Assembly: GCA_018992685.1 (NCBI GenBank)
Contig: JACVGT010000018.1
Coordinates: 62,001-126,000, forward strand
Direction: 5' to 3'
DNA length: 64,000 nt
From: Theionarchaea archaeon
GTDB lineage: Archaea; Methanobacteriota_B; Thermococci; Methanofastidiosales; SZ-28-30
Of this stretch, positions 63,709 to 64,000 are shown one piece after another (position 1 is the first letter of the stretch; each line of letters begins with the position of its first letter). The notes under the pieces were generated by a model. The model did not search any database. It saw only the letters and a list, made by a program, of their open reading frames with translations, and had not been told where the DNA came from. The position numbers and the translations under genes are program-made.

Positions 63709-64000
63709 ATGGAATTCTCGCTAACTCAAATGGTTCAACAACAAGTGGAGAAAGCATTTAACTGTGCAACCATCCCCGAGTATGTTCAAAAAATACTAAA
63801 GTGTCCCAAACTGGTGCTGGAAGTGAATTTCCCAGTCAAAATGGACGACGGCAGCTACAAGTGTTTCAAAGGGTTCCGCTGCCAATATGACAATGCTTTG
63901 GGCCCCACCAAAGGGGGCGTGAGATACCATCCTGGAGTGACCAGAGAAGAGGTGGAGGCACTGGCTGCCTGGATGACCTGGAAATGTGCGCTGGCTGACC
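63709..64000 (+). CDS. gdhA: Glutamate dehydrogenase, 3'-truncated by the window edge
   Basis: The first 97 codons are visible. KGFRCQYDNALGPTKGGVRY is the N-terminal substrate-binding signature of Glu/Leu/Phe/Val dehydrogenases and is followed by HPGVTREEVEALAAWMTWKC; the catalytic Lys is expected near the K of the TWK. Start ATG at 63709 has GAGGAAT upstream and a TATTTAAAA promoter (63659-63667). Its own promoter separates it from the glutamate-synthase-like operon, but adjacency suggests linked nitrogen metabolism. Confidence 0.93.
   Translation, partial: MEFSLTQMVQQQVEKAFNCATIPEYVQKILKCPKLVLEVNFPVKMDDGSYKCFKGFRCQYDNALGPTKGGVRYHPGVTREEVEALAAWMTWKCALAD

Overview
This window reads as a chromosomal segment of an uncultured, anaerobic archaeon on the euryarchaeal side. 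Support comes from a PolD-type replicative polymerase (adjacent DP1 and DP2 genes), an RFC small subunit, 20S proteasome alpha and beta genes, a COG1340 coiled-coil protein, a DUF373 membrane protein and a THUMP protein. Almost every transcription unit has a TATA box of the TTTATA(A/T) or TTTAAA type. For many genes a start codon lies about 24-28 nt from the TATA centre, so they are probably leaderless; genes inside operons instead have GGAGGTG-like ribosome sites. I used this rule to re-call many starts. No rRNA, tRNA, CRISPR array, insertion sequence or prophage was found by eye.

Layout. 1-5.1 kb: acetyltransferase, parvulin, small hypotheticals, nucleotidyltransferase-like protein, MATE exporter, rfcS. 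5.3-12.4 kb: a radical-SAM island that looks like a peptide-modification (RiPP-like) locus: a double PqqD-like protein, two tandem radical SAM/SPASM paralogues, a methyltransferase, then a third radical SAM/SPASM enzyme with a nitroreductase, and a glycosyltransferase that shares one TATA element with that third enzyme. 12.5-22 kb: a large unknown lipoprotein, B3/B4 protein, membrane spermidine-synthase-like protein, an isolated micropeptide transcription unit, PRC-barrel, DHH phosphoesterase, coiled-coil and DUF373 proteins. 22-27.3 kb: THUMP protein and PolD. 27.5-36 kb: small membrane and zinc proteins, a secreted surface protein, an Eis-like acetyltransferase, a metal ABC transporter opposite a NikR regulator, and membrane proteins. 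36-43.3 kb: one minus-strand block carrying the proteasome genes (with a palindrome at the promoter), an ABC transporter whose binding protein appears circularly permuted, an AIR-synthase-like protein, a DUF402-like protein and UvrB. 43.5-47.5 kb: ferredoxin, unusual aldehyde dehydrogenase, ECF S component, NifB-like radical SAM protein and a small Arg-rich ORF.

47.5-64 kb is a redox region made of two divergent operons. The minus-strand operon encodes NuoE, NuoF, a molybdopterin formate dehydrogenase with NuoG-like iron-sulfur domains, a HydB-HydG fusion, and the small and large subunits of a soluble [NiFe] hydrogenase; a maturation protease follows. It could couple formate, NAD(P)(H) and H2 in one soluble complex. 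The plus-strand operon encodes a second NuoE, a NuoF fused to a GltD/NfnL-like flavoprotein, a HoxU/NuoG-like iron-sulfur protein with a Cys-rich tail, and a stand-alone FMN glutamate-synthase domain, followed by glutamate dehydrogenase at the window edge. This suggests an NAD(P)H/ferredoxin-linked and possibly electron-bifurcating enzyme around glutamate or amino-nitrogen metabolism. The NikR/ABC locus (nickel) and the hydrogenase fit together physiologically. Functions of the complexes are inferences from family membership and gene order.
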